A stretch of DNA of 21,579 nucleotides from a virus. Made by a program: the position numbers and the translations under genes. Shown in pieces: positions 6,688 to 13,977 of this stretch. The stretch lies in IMG/VR virus record IMGVR_UViG_3300033992_000170, positions 1 to 21,579 of that record. One strand, given 5' to 3'. Below the pieces are notes generated by a model. That model was not told the DNA's origin. It searched no databases and was given only the letters and a program-made list of their open reading frames with translations. Every line of letters begins with the position of its first letter. The stretch's first letter is position 1.

Positions 6688-7767
6688 TCAATATATTTTT
6701 ACCAATTCATTTTGGTCATTAATCAAATCAATTTGATCTCCACAAATGGCACCACATCGTTCTAACTTGTTATCATTAGACCAACTAGACTCTAACGTGT
6801 CAAACCATTTACCATTAATGATTTGGTGAATATCAGTATGATTCACATTAGCTAGATGTTTGCCACCGGCATGCTGAAACAAGTCATCTAACTCTACCGT
6901 ATCATTATTACTTTCAACTTCATACCCATATATGCGGTCAGCTAACCATCCACATGGGAACACATATCCATCTGCACTTAGATATAGCTTCTTTAGATTT
7001 TTTGATTTACAAGTTACTGATGTGTTTTTGAAATAGTTTTTTAATGTATCTTTTGTTTTAATAAACTCAATCTTACTATAAGAACTATTAATATATTGAG
7101 GGTCCGTTGGGATTTCAATATGATATTCTACCTCACCTGCCTCACTGTACACCGCTAATGTCTGTTGTATTTCGTGTTTCTTATTAAAGAATCGACTGGT
7201 ACGTTTGATATTGAAATCAGCAAAACCCAACTCTTTACTTAAAGCATGTGCTTCTTCAACTTGATGTTGATTATGTTTGAATACAATATAGTTCCAATAT
7301 GCTTTTCCACCGGCATTAATAAATGCTTTGGCATTGTCAATAGCTTTGTTGAAGCTCACCTTACGTCTATATAAATGATTAGTATCCGCTAATCCATCAA
7401 TAGAAAAGAACACATAACCTTTAGGACCTATTACTTTAGCCAATCTTGCCCACCAACTGGTATCACGCAAACCACCATTAGTTTTTAATGATATCTCTAG
7501 TGATGGATTTACAGTTAATAACCATTCAATGATATTAGGTAAATCATTGTTTAATATAGGATCACCGTATGTACCGCAGAAGTCTATTCTATCTAAGTTA
7601 TTAATAAAGTCAGATGGCAAATGATTTTTTGCCCACTCTAAGTTGTTATTAATCACTGGTAAGCTAGACCATGTTTTGCCACCATAATAGTTTCTAGGGC
7701 ACTGTGGGCAAGCCGCATTGCAGTTAGTAGTTACTTCCCACTCTAACAGATTATATTCATATGTCAT
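6688..7767 (-). CDS. radical SAM protein with SPASM-like C-terminal cysteines
   Basis: A 359-residue radical SAM enzyme. The [4Fe-4S]-SAM motif is C16-x3-C20-x2-C23 (CNAACPQCPRN). It is followed by a GTYGDPILNNDL segment in place of GGEP, then SLKTNGG and FFSIDGL. The C-terminal part has C253, C272 (GYVFPCGW), C338 and C342 (RCGAICG), resembling a SPASM or twitch domain that holds an auxiliary cluster. SPASM enzymes modify peptides, sugars or other small molecules, and the substrate here is unknown. Its start overlaps the SDR stop (TAATG), so it is co-translated with an SDR and a nucleotidyltransferase. Together they suggest a short pathway making or attaching an activated small molecule. Confidence 0.82.
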   Translation of the reverse strand: MTYEYNLLEWEVTTNCNAACPQCPRNYYGGKTWSSLPVINNNLEWAKNHLPSDFINNLDRIDFCGTYGDPILNNDLPNIIEWLLTVNPSLEISLKTNGGLRDTSWWARLAKVIGPKGYVFFSIDGLADTNHLYRRKVSFNKAIDNAKAFINAGGKAYWNYIVFKHNQHQVEEAHALSKELGFADFNIKRTSRFFNKKHEIQQTLAVYSEAGEVEYHIEIPTDPQYINSSYSKIEFIKTKDTLKNYFKNTSVTCKSKNLKKLYLSADGYVFPCGWLADRIYGYEVESNNDTVELDDLFQHAGGKHLANVNHTDIHQIINGKWFDTLESSWSNDNKLERCGAICGDQIDLINDQNELVKIY

Positions 7768-8324
7768 TATTTACAAACTATCTTTAATATATGCATTGGA
7801 TCATCAATGATTGATTCTACCTGATTCACAACTAAGTTAATATCAGCACCGGTGTTATTACTCATGGTAGATTGAAACCTAGATGGTTCTAATATAGTTA
7901 TTCTATTTTTAGATGAATCTCTATGTATTAGACCATACACAAAGTTAGTTAATCCTGACTTTGATGAGTTATATACTAGTCTATTTATGTCTATGCCTGG
8001 CCAGCTAGTCCACGATGAACCATGACTTGTAACTGCTATAATCTTTTTATTAGAGTATTTGTTTTCTAAGTTTGATATAATATATGCAGGCCCTACATTA
8101 TTTACCATCCACATGTCCCAAATATCTTCGCTATGTTTACCTGCAGTAATAACAACAATATTGTAGGATTCTAATCCTACAATGATATCATTACATTGTT
8201 CTTTGTTCCTAATGTCAAACTTATCATGCCCAAATACATTGATATCAAACTTTTGATTAAGTTGATTTACAATAGCAGTAGATAGTTCCCCACCGCCTAG
8301 TATAGCCATTGATTGTTTTGTCAT
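7767..8324 (-). CDS. short-chain dehydrogenase/reductase (short form)
   Basis: A 185-residue Rossmann-fold oxidoreductase. The nucleotide-binding loop is degenerate (ILGGGELSTAI, residues 8-18). It is followed by an acidic DIRN, VITAG at 58-62, NNVGPAYI, a catalytic Ser region (TSHGSSW, 99-105) and Y118-x3-K122 (YNSSKSG). It is shorter than the usual 240-280 residues, lacking most of the C-terminal substrate region. The start overlaps the stop of the nucleotidyltransferase (ATGA). A second in-frame ATG at residue 6 could be used instead. Cofactor is probably NAD(P)H; substrate unknown. Confidence 0.78.
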   Translation of the reverse strand: MTKQSMAILGGGELSTAIVNQLNQKFDINVFGHDKFDIRNKEQCNDIIVGLESYNIVVITAGKHSEDIWDMWMVNNVGPAYIISNLENKYSNKKIIAVTSHGSSWTSWPGIDINRLVYNSSKSGLTNFVYGLIHRDSSKNRITILEPSRFQSTMSNNTGADINLVVNQVESIIDDPMHILKIVCK

Positions 8325-8794
8325 TTATTAAGAACGTTAATGATCTGGGCATCAGCTACCCGTTTTCTCAGACTTGAACTACTGAAACTATGGTCACGAC
8401 CATTGAATACAATTTCAATGCCACGTTCACCACCTTCATATCTTCCAGTAAACTCTTTATCAGCATATTCTACACCTAGTATGCGAACATCTAACGGTAG
8501 AATAAGTAGTAGGTCTATAAGGTCCTGTTCAGTTTGATATACAACAACCTCATCAACATAGCGACAAGCCGCAAGTTGAATCTGTCGTTCTACAATACTT
8601 TGAATGGGTTTATTCTTAGTATCAGGTCTATCAATCGTTGGGTCAGTTTGTAATCCACAAATCAAGTAATCACAATGATTCTTTGCCTCACTTAACATAG
8701 CAACGTGACCTGCGTGTAATAAGTCAAATGTACTGAATGTGATACCAATCTTCTTACCTTGTGCTTTAAGTTCTTTAATATGATTGAAAATCAT
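8321..8794 (-). CDS. TagD/HldE-type nucleotidyltransferase
   Basis: A cytidylyl/adenylyltransferase that would activate a sugar phosphate or polyol phosphate as a CDP or ADP derivative. From the ATG at 8794 the protein has 157 residues. The HxGH motif is H27-A-G-H30 (FSTFDLLHAGHVAML). Then come GLQTDPTID, a VERQIQLAACRYVDEVV stretch typical of the family and, near the end, RDHSFSSSSLRKR, equivalent to the ISST-x-x-R motif. The ATG overlaps the previous stop (ATGA) and has GGAG 12 bases upstream; a GTG at 8812 would add six residues. Product unknown; the neighbours are an SDR and a radical SAM enzyme. Confidence 0.85.
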   Translation of the reverse strand: MIFNHIKELKAQGKKIGITFSTFDLLHAGHVAMLSEAKNHCDYLICGLQTDPTIDRPDTKNKPIQSIVERQIQLAACRYVDEVVVYQTEQDLIDLLLILPLDVRILGVEYADKEFTGRYEGGERGIEIVFNGRDHSFSSSSLRKRVADAQIINVLNK

Positions 8795-9027
8795 TTTGAA
8801 AGAGTTCTCCACATTTTAGTTTGTTCATGTTCTTTTAAGAAGTCATCTTCACCTACAAATGTAGGACTATCTGCCATAATCTCATCAAGTAACCACTTAA
8901 TACGATGTAAATCTTTTTTGATTTCAAAGGTAGTAAATCCATCGTTGTACGGACTATGAAGTTCTACTCCACTCAAGTAGATTTGATGATGCACACTATT
9001 ATAATCCATTTGTTTACGCATTCCCAT
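8791..9027 (-). CDS. small hypothetical protein (78 residues)
   Basis: Starts [20 protein letters not shown] at an ATG overlapping the folE stop (TAATG) and overlaps the next gene by ATGA. It is an acidic, mainly helical small protein (IKKDLHRIKWLLDEIM) with no metal-binding or catalytic motif. Its position between folE and a nucleotidyltransferase gives no clear role. Function unknown. Confidence 0.65.
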   Translation of the reverse strand: MGMRKQMDYNSVHHQIYLSGVELHSPYNDGFTTFEIKKDLHRIKWLLDEIMADSPTFVGEDDFLKEHEQTKMWRTLSK

Positions 9028-9707
9028 TATTTACAACCTTTGTTAGCAATTTGTAGAAACTCTTGTCGTGCCGCTGGATCAGACTTAAATCCACCACCTA
9101 AGCGACAAGTAACGGTACTACTACCTGTATCTTCTACACCACGACTTTTAACGCAATAGTGCTGTGCATCAATCATAACTGCAACATCTTCTGTTTGAAG
9201 GATGAACTGTAAGGTGTGAAAAATTTGCTCTGTTAACCTCTCTTGAATCTGAGGCCTTTTGCTAAAATATTCTACGATACGGTTGATCTTACTAAGCCCT
9301 AATACTTTTTGTTTAGGGACATAAGCTACAGTAGCCAATCCATCAATCACTACAAAGTGATGTTCGCAGTTAGATTGAACATTAACATTACGCTCTACAA
9401 CCATTTCGTTGTATTGCATCTTGTTATTAACTGTTGTACATTTAGGGAATGCTTCATAATCAAGTCCCCAAAAGATTTCATTAACATACATCTTAGCTAC
9501 ACGTTTGGGTGTTTCAGTTAAGCTGTCATCAGTTAAATCTAATCCAAGATATTGCATGATAGCAGTGAAGTGTTCTTCAATGCGGTCAATCTTATCTTTT
9601 CTGTCTAAACTGTTTGGCAATGTAGGTGTCTCAACACCCATTTTGACCAAGTATTCGTGTACTTGTTGACCCAACTCTGGATCTGTTTTTGTTTTATTAT
9701 AACTCAT
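9027..9707 (-). CDS. folE: GTP cyclohydrolase I
   Basis: Converts GTP to 7,8-dihydroneopterin triphosphate, the first step shared by folate and 7-deazaguanine synthesis. The 226-residue start is chosen at the ATG at 9707 because AAGGAAGG lies 6 bases upstream; an in-frame upstream ATG would run back into the stem-loop region. Zinc ligands are C114 and H117 (NCEHHFVV) and C185 (HYCVKSRGV). Also present are the family segments [26 protein letters not shown] and STVTCRLGG. Length is normal for bacterial FolE. With QueD and QueE in the same window it most likely feeds deazaguanine synthesis. A 9-bp perfect inverted repeat and a late-promoter-like box lie just upstream. Confidence 0.95.
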   Translation of the reverse strand: MSYNKTKTDPELGQQVHEYLVKMGVETPTLPNSLDRKDKIDRIEEHFTAIMQYLGLDLTDDSLTETPKRVAKMYVNEIFWGLDYEAFPKCTTVNNKMQYNEMVVERNVNVQSNCEHHFVVIDGLATVAYVPKQKVLGLSKINRIVEYFSKRPQIQERLTEQIFHTLQFILQTEDVAVMIDAQHYCVKSRGVEDTGSSTVTCRLGGGFKSDPAARQEFLQIANKGCK

Positions 9708-9742
9708 AGATAACCTTCCTTTGTGATGGTTTTGTTTTGATA

Positions 9743-9766
9743 TTGTGTTACCGTTGTGTAACACAA
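9743..9766. repeat. perfect 9-bp inverted repeat in the folE leader
   Basis: TTGTGTTAC (9743-9751) and its exact complement GTAACACAA (9758-9766) flank a 6-base loop. It sits in the 66-base gap between a small gene and folE, about 35 bases upstream of the folE ATG and just downstream of a GATAAATA box. No U-run follows on either strand, so it is not a standard terminator. It could be a protein-binding operator or a 5'-end mRNA hairpin. Confidence 0.75.
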
Positions 9767-9767
9767 G

Positions 9768-9775
9768 TATTTATC
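9768..9775 (-). promoter_or_regulatory. T4-late-type box GATAAATA upstream of folE
   Basis: The minus strand reads GATAAATA, overlapping the TGA stop of the preceding gene. It fits the NATAAATA form of the T4-type late promoter (T4 consensus TATAAATA). Transcription would begin a few bases later, placing the 9-bp hairpin at the very 5' end of the folE mRNA. An AT-rich genome produces such 8-mers by chance, so support is moderate. Confidence 0.45.
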
Positions 9776-10004
9776 ACTTTGATTTAGCAACTGATTTTTT
9801 TGATTTAGCTCTGACAGCAGGCTTCATATTGGCAAGTTCAACACTAGCGCAGGCCTCACGTACCTCTTTAACTAACGCATCCCAATCCCATTCTAATTCA
9901 GTACGACCGTCGGAGTAGGTAGACACAGTTAAGTGACTACCTACTTTTACTGAGTCTGGCAATGAACTAACTTCTTGAAGTTGAATTTTCTTGCGGGTTG
10001 CCAT
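9774..10004 (-). CDS. small protein with basic, histone-like tail
   Basis: A 76-residue protein. The N-terminal part is mixed (MATRKKIQLQEVSSLPDSVKV, then a TELEWDWDALVKEVREAC helix), and the end is a Lys/Ala/Ser-rich tail (VRAKSKKSVAKSK) like those of H1-type proteins. It starts 2 bases after the Hc1-like gene, and the two probably act together. The tail suggests DNA binding; the rest is not recognised. Confidence 0.65.
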   Translation of the reverse strand: MATRKKIQLQEVSSLPDSVKVGSHLTVSTYSDGRTELEWDWDALVKEVREACASVELANMKPAVRAKSKKSVAKSK

Positions 10005-10006
10005 AG

Positions 10007-10201
10007 TTAAGCCTTAGCTTTTGCTTCTGCACGTGCGGTTTTTTCTGCTGTAATTTCGTTACGGCGAGCCTTAACTGCTTTAGCTAACTCTGCTAATGCT
10101 TTGCGGGCACGTGTACCAGCGGCTGCATTGCCTTTGTTAAACTTATCGTTCTCGGCATTGTATGCTGCCAAGCTAGTTTCAATATCATTTTGTGCGCTCA
10201 T
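10007..10201 (-). CDS. Hc1-type histone H1-like DNA-binding protein
   Basis: A 64-residue protein rich in Ala, Lys and Arg. The stretch FNKGNAAAGTRARKALAEL, then AKAVKARRNEI, resembles the Hc1 histone-like family (pattern K-x-N-x-A-A-x-x-R-x-R-K--L). It ends in an Ala/Lys tail (ARAEAKAKA). Such proteins bind and compact DNA in Chlamydia and other bacteria, and small versions occur in aquatic phages. AGGAG lies 7 bases upstream of the ATG at 10201. Possible roles are condensing phage DNA or remodelling the host nucleoid. Family assignment is by motif only. Confidence 0.72.
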   Translation of the reverse strand: MSAQNDIETSLAAYNAENDKFNKGNAAAGTRARKALAELAKAVKARRNEITAEKTARAEAKAKA

Positions 10202-10224
10202 GTTTTCTCCTATTTGAAATGAAC

Positions 10225-10641
10225 TTATTCTGTATCACCAGAACCTACTACATTACCATCTTCATCTGATAATTCTAACGGACCTTGTAAGATATAATCT
10301 GTATCATCATTACTCCATCCTAATTCTTCCATGCCTTCAAAGTAATTTTCTTCCCAAGCATTTTCAATTTCTTCTCGTTCTTCTTCAGTTATTTCATCAG
10401 GGTATTCCCATTCAGCCCAACACCCATCATCAAGACTTTCAAGTTCCCACTCATAATCATCTTGACCGATTTCATAACCATCATCATTATCTAGGTCAAT
10501 GTCGGGTTTTTCATCACTTTCGCAATAGAATGTCCCCCAACGATAACCTTCCTCACGGATGATTGTTTTACCATCTTTGTACCAATGCTGTCTTTCATAA
10601 GCACTCTTTTTGTGAAGTGTTTTTAATGTCCATGTTGCCAT
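10225..10641 (-). CDS. extremely acidic hypothetical protein
   Basis: A 138-residue protein. The first 30 residues are basic and aromatic (MATWTLKTLHKKSAYERQHW). From about residue 43 on it is dominated by Asp and Glu with regular Trp and Tyr (DEKPDIDLDNDDGYEIGQDD, then TEEEREEIENAWEENYFEGM). No enzyme motif is visible. It lies 2 bases after the BI-1 gene and directly before the Hc1-like gene. The strong negative charge beside a positively charged DNA-binding protein suggests a DNA mimic or a chaperone for the histone-like protein, but this is inference from composition. Similar acidic proteins of unknown function are common in T4-like phages. Confidence 0.72.
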   Translation of the reverse strand: MATWTLKTLHKKSAYERQHWYKDGKTIIREEGYRWGTFYCESDEKPDIDLDNDDGYEIGQDDYEWELESLDDGCWAEWEYPDEITEEEREEIENAWEENYFEGMEELGWSNDDTDYILQGPLELSDEDGNVVGSGDTE

Positions 10642-10643
10642 GA

Positions 10644-11333
10644 TTATTTCCTATCACCAAACAGTTGTAACAAGTTGATGAACAAGTTGATAAAGTCCAT
10701 ATACAAAGTTAATGCACCACGTACTTCTGCAACATCACTGGCTTGTACACTGAGTTCCTCACGGATCTTCTGTGTGTCATAGGCAGTTAATCCTAGAAAG
10801 ATAATGATGGCTAATGCTGAGATTACCATCTGCATCACCGTTGATCCAATAAAGATGTTGACAATGCTGGCAATGATGATTGCAATCAATCCAACAAACA
10901 TAAACTTGCCAACACTATCTAAACTTTGTTTAGTAAAATAGCCATAGCCACTCATAACACCAAACAGTATGGCTGCACCCATAAATGCTGATACGATACT
11001 ACCCATAGTGAATACAGCAAAGATTGTAGCAAAACTCAATCCCATTAATGCCGCAAATCCATGTAAGCATAACTGCGCTACACTCTTACTAGGGTTAGTA
11101 GCTAATATCATACTAACACCAAAGATTGCTACTAGCGGAGAAAAGATTACAATCCACTTTAGCATTCCGGTAAAAAAGAATTCAAGTAACTCTGGGCTAG
11201 AGCCTACAAAGTAACTAACAATCATTGATACAATAACAGCAACACTCATATGTCCGTAGACACGGCCCATTGCTGAGTTTACCTCGCTTGCCGAACGATA
11301 CGACATTTCATTTTCATAAGTTGTTTCAAACAT
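10644..11333 (-). CDS. BAX-inhibitor-1 (BI-1/YccA/YbhL family) membrane protein
   Basis: A 229-residue integral membrane protein with about seven hydrophobic segments (roughly 30-45, 58-78, 84-106, 108-128, 142-163, 165-184, 207-224). The family signature GLTAYDTQKI at 181-190 is clear, as is the polar N-terminus ending NSAMGRVYGHMS and the C-terminal NLFINLLQLFG-basic ending. BI-1 proteins act as pH-gated calcium-leak channels or modulators of membrane proteases in bacteria (YccA with FtsH) and of cell death in eukaryotes. The role in a phage is not known; stabilising the host membrane or proteases during infection is plausible. AAGGAG lies 6 bases before the ATG, and an AATAAATA late-type box lies just upstream of that. 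Confidence 0.9.
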   Translation of the reverse strand: MFETTYENEMSYRSASEVNSAMGRVYGHMSVAVIVSMIVSYFVGSSPELLEFFFTGMLKWIVIFSPLVAIFGVSMILATNPSKSVAQLCLHGFAALMGLSFATIFAVFTMGSIVSAFMGAAILFGVMSGYGYFTKQSLDSVGKFMFVGLIAIIIASIVNIFIGSTVMQMVISALAIIIFLGLTAYDTQKIREELSVQASDVAEVRGALTLYMDFINLFINLLQLFGDRK

Positions 11334-11345
11334 AATAGTCTCCTT

Positions 11346-12545
11346 TTAGTATTTATTTTCTCTGGTATGTTTGCGATAGTCTGTGTCCATACGCAACCAA
11401 TCTTGTCCCTTACCCTCTAGAATATCGCAGATTCTATCAATAGTACCATCAGTCCAGTCACTAATCTTACCTTGATTAACGTGCGGCTGATGTAACATAT
11501 GATACAATTTAATAGTTGCATCTTCAACAGACCAGGGAGTATAAAGTCTTGTATAATCATTCGCAAACGTTTCTGGGAAACTGCGATATGCCGGGTACAA
11601 TACATTACAACCTAATGCATCTGCTTCACTTACTGTATTACTTACCCAGTCTTGTAATGCACAGTTAAACAATACTCTAGTATCGTTTAGTAACTCATAG
11701 TATGTATTCTTATCTAGGTCTTCACATATACGCAATAGACCACGATTTTGCATATCTTGTGTACGCTTCATATAACTATCGTTGTTACTTTTTAGTTTAC
11801 TACCACTAAACACACAGAACTCTACCCCACGATATACACCATGACGATCCTTCTGTCCATAACGGTTGTAGAATTCTTCAATCACATCCATATAGAAGTC
11901 TGGTTGTTTTTCTTGATCCCATCTTGCACTAAATGCAATACGCATAGGTCGTTCATTGAACGGCTTAATGTTATTGTTGATACGACCACGAACTTCTTCT
12001 TTACCAAATGCTAGACCTGAGATATTGTAGATCGGTGCCTTCCAACCTGCAATCTTCATATGCATAACCATTTCTTCATTACTAGCAAGTACGCCATCAA
12101 CGAATGAGTCAACCATCTTCTCATAGTGTCCCATAAACTCACTCATACCCCACACGTGTACGAAATCATCAGGGTCAATTGACTGAGCAAGACAGCGAAC
12201 ATAAATCTTAGGACGACTTGTGATCGGAATCTGTTTCATAATGTAGGGCAATGACTCAATGCCCGGCTGAAACATATCTTCAAAATAAACTATATCACCT
12301 GCGCCTACTTCGCCCTGCTTCATCATCTTAACTAGATTCATTAGTTGACTCATACCAAAGTATGTGCGACCATGGGCATCTAATACTTGACCGGTAACAA
12401 TAGCTTGGTCATTAGATAATGTTTCACCCGGGACAATAACATAGTTAATGCCTCTGCGTTTGAATACACTTTCATTCCAGTCTTGTAACTGTAATGTATA
12501 TCGTGCTTTGTAAGGCTCTAGGCCCATGTAAAATAGTTTATGCAT
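11346..12545 (-). CDS. GT-B fold glycosyltransferase
   Basis: A 399-residue probable glycosyltransferase. The N-terminal half contains GDIVYFEDMFQPGIESLPYI and a region with many short hydrophobic strands. The C-terminal half begins MRIAFSARWDQEKQPDFYMD (the usual start of the nucleotide-sugar domain) and has FNCALQDWVSNTVSEADALG, similar to the E-x7-E region with the second Glu in SEADALG. It differs in sequence from the glycosyltransferase at 2454-3803. Its start overlaps the end of the nucleotidyltransferase-cupin gene by 8 bases, so the two are probably coupled: one makes an activated sugar, the other transfers it. Acceptor unknown. Confidence 0.8.
   Translation of the reverse strand: MHKLFYMGLEPYKARYTLQLQDWNESVFKRRGINYVIVPGETLSNDQAIVTGQVLDAHGRTYFGMSQLMNLVKMMKQGEVGAGDIVYFEDMFQPGIESLPYIMKQIPITSRPKIYVRCLAQSIDPDDFVHVWGMSEFMGHYEKMVDSFVDGVLASNEEMVMHMKIAGWKAPIYNISGLAFGKEEVRGRINNNIKPFNERPMRIAFSARWDQEKQPDFYMDVIEEFYNRYGQKDRHGVYRGVEFCVFSGSKLKSNNDSYMKRTQDMQNRGLLRICEDLDKNTYYELLNDTRVLFNCALQDWVSNTVSEADALGCNVLYPAYRSFPETFANDYTRLYTPWSVEDATIKLYHMLHQPHVNQGKISDWTDGTIDRICDILEGKGQDWLRMDTDYRKHTRENKY
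11350..11357 (-). promoter_or_regulatory. T4-late-type box AATAAATA upstream of the BI-1 gene
   Basis: The minus strand reads AATAAATA, followed about six bases later by AAGGAG and then the BI-1 ATG. That gives a very short leader containing the Shine-Dalgarno sequence, a geometry that fits a T4-like late promoter (NATAAATA). It lies within the last codons of the glycosyltransferase gene. Confidence 0.5.
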
Positions 12546-13305
12546 TTTGTCGTTTAATATCTTCTTCTACACATTTCTTACCATACTGAATTTCTACGAT
12601 TTTGCATGGTTTACTAAATGTGTTAACTAACTGATGCCATTCATCAGGCTTAATAGTGATTGTATCATGTTTAGCTAACTGTGTCTCAACTATTTCACCC
12701 GTTTCAGCATACTTGCGTATCTTACACTTGCCCTCAGTAACAATCCAATACTCGCTACGTTTGGAATGCTTCTGCATACTGAGAGATTGCTTTGGTTCTA
12801 CTGTAAGTTCTTTTACCTTAGTACCTTCTACCTCATGTAATACACGATAGTAGCCCCACTCACGTTCTGTTTTGGGTGCTTTCCATTCTTGTAGAATCCA
12901 ACTACTACTATTCATTTTGGTGTCTCCACCTACATTGAATGCAAATAATAGATTCACATCTTCTTCAAATCCTGCCATCTCAGGAATATTTGATTGATTT
13001 CTATCTCCACCATTAGCAAAGATAATAGTATCGTTAGGATGTAGTTCACGTAGCTTAACAATAGCATCACGGCTAGTGTTATCAGTGTCATCAAACTTAA
13101 TGATACCGTCAACATCTTGTAACGCCCAAATGATTCCTGCACGTTCCTCATAAGGCATAAAAGGCTGACCCTTCTTGCGAGCCAACCATTCGTCACTGTT
13201 GATTCCAACGATAAGCTTGTCGCCTAGTTGTTTTGCGGCATTAAAATAAGCAATATGACCTGTGTGTAATGGGTCAAATCCGCCTGTGACTAATACGATG
13301 TTCAT
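12538..13305 (-). CDS. nucleotidyltransferase fused to a phosphomannose-isomerase-type cupin
   Basis: A 255-residue two-domain protein. Residues 1 to about 130 form a TagD/HldE-type nucleotidyltransferase with H14-T-G-H17 (GGFDPLHTGHIAY), GINSDEWLARKKG and PYEERAGIIWALQDVD. Residues from about 140 form a cupin like that of type II mannose-6-phosphate isomerases, with SLSMQKHSKRSEYWIV (metal-binding His and Glu), IKPDEWHQL and EIQYGKKCVEEDI. Likely role: making an activated sugar, with the cupin as isomerase/epimerase or regulator. The start at 13305 is chosen because it overlaps the previous stop (ATGA) with AGAGG 10 bases upstream; an in-frame ATG at 13326 lacks a good Shine-Dalgarno sequence. 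Confidence 0.85.
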   Translation of the reverse strand: MNIVLVTGGFDPLHTGHIAYFNAAKQLGDKLIVGINSDEWLARKKGQPFMPYEERAGIIWALQDVDGIIKFDDTDNTSRDAIVKLRELHPNDTIIFANGGDRNQSNIPEMAGFEEDVNLLFAFNVGGDTKMNSSSWILQEWKAPKTEREWGYYRVLHEVEGTKVKELTVEPKQSLSMQKHSKRSEYWIVTEGKCKIRKYAETGEIVETQLAKHDTITIKPDEWHQLVNTFSKPCKIVEIQYGKKCVEEDIKRQNA

Positions 13306-13508
13306 GGACGAGTATCCTCTTGCCATTGATCTTTAGCCCATTTGCCTGTTAGATTTTTTTGATGTTGACGAAATGCAAAACTACGCATGTCGTACAGTGT
13401 TGATTCGTCAAACTTATAACCAAAATCTTGACAGAATGCCAAGTAGTTTTCGAGATCCTCGAAAATTTGATTAACACGTGGGTTAGATTGATATTGATTT
13501 TTTGCCAT
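13302..13508 (-). CDS. small conserved phage-type protein (68 residues)
   Basis: Starts MAKNQYQSNPRVNQIFEDLE at the ATG at 13508, with AAAGGA 9 bases upstream. The protein is charged and aromatic (ENYLAFCQDFGYKFDESTLY, later RQHQKNLTGK). It resembles small proteins I remember from marine T4-like phages near replication genes, all of unknown function. It overlaps the nucleotidyltransferase-cupin gene by ATGA and follows the QueD-like gene by 13 bases. Confidence 0.7.
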   Translation of the reverse strand: MAKNQYQSNPRVNQIFEDLENYLAFCQDFGYKFDESTLYDMRSFAFRQHQKNLTGKWAKDQWQEDTRP

Positions 13509-13521
13509 TTTATTAATTCCT

Positions 13522-13977
13522 TTAAATAGCTAGTGATTGATAAGGTTTGTTTGTGTTATAGACAATCGTAGCACCATTCTCATTATCTTCTGATACTTGA
13601 ATAACGATGTTACGATCTGGATATCGAGTTGCAATGACTTCATAGAGGTCATCACTAATCATTTCACAACTTTTGTAATCCAACGCAAGAATGTTTTGAG
13701 AATATTGATTCTCTAACCATCGCTTGAACTGAATAAACTCAATATCACGGTCGTTGTGAAACACTTCAATAGACACTTCAAAATGAAAGATGTGTCTATG
13801 CGGAGTTGCTAGAAAGCTAACATCATACTCATCACCTGTTGCCAAGTTAGGGTCTGTTGCTGCCGCTGGGTATTTATGAATACCTTCTTTTTGAAAACGC
13901 ACAAAGATTGTGCGTATTGCATGATGCTTAATACGGTTGCGTTTCTCGAATTCTACTTGTGTTTTTTGTTCACTCAT
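13522..13977 (-). CDS. QueD/PTPS-like T-fold protein, second copy
   Basis: A 151-residue protein with the outline of 6-pyruvoyl/6-carboxytetrahydropterin synthases: HRHIFHFEVSIEVF (H60 and H62 as the H-x-H zinc motif), DIEFIQFKRWLEN (the D-F-x-x-L-K helix), LALDYKSC, a middle SDDLYEVIA helix where the family has T-x-E-x-x-A, and a late VIQVSEDNENGA where the family has V-x-E-T. The catalytic Cys just before the H-x-H is absent. It therefore may not catalyse the normal reaction alone; alternatives are a partner of the other QueD protein or a new T-fold function. AGGAG lies upstream, and it overlaps the preceding coiled-coil gene by ATGA, two genes after the DpdA-like gene. Confidence 0.65.
   Translation of the reverse strand: MSEQKTQVEFEKRNRIKHHAIRTIFVRFQKEGIHKYPAAATDPNLATGDEYDVSFLATPHRHIFHFEVSIEVFHNDRDIEFIQFKRWLENQYSQNILALDYKSCEMISDDLYEVIATRYPDRNIVIQVSEDNENGATIVYNTNKPYQSLAI

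Noticed and set aside
7984-13878. CATAAATA boxes on the minus strand inside the SDR and QueD-like genes
   Set aside because: They are deep in coding sequence, not near a gene start, and are expected by chance in AT-rich DNA.
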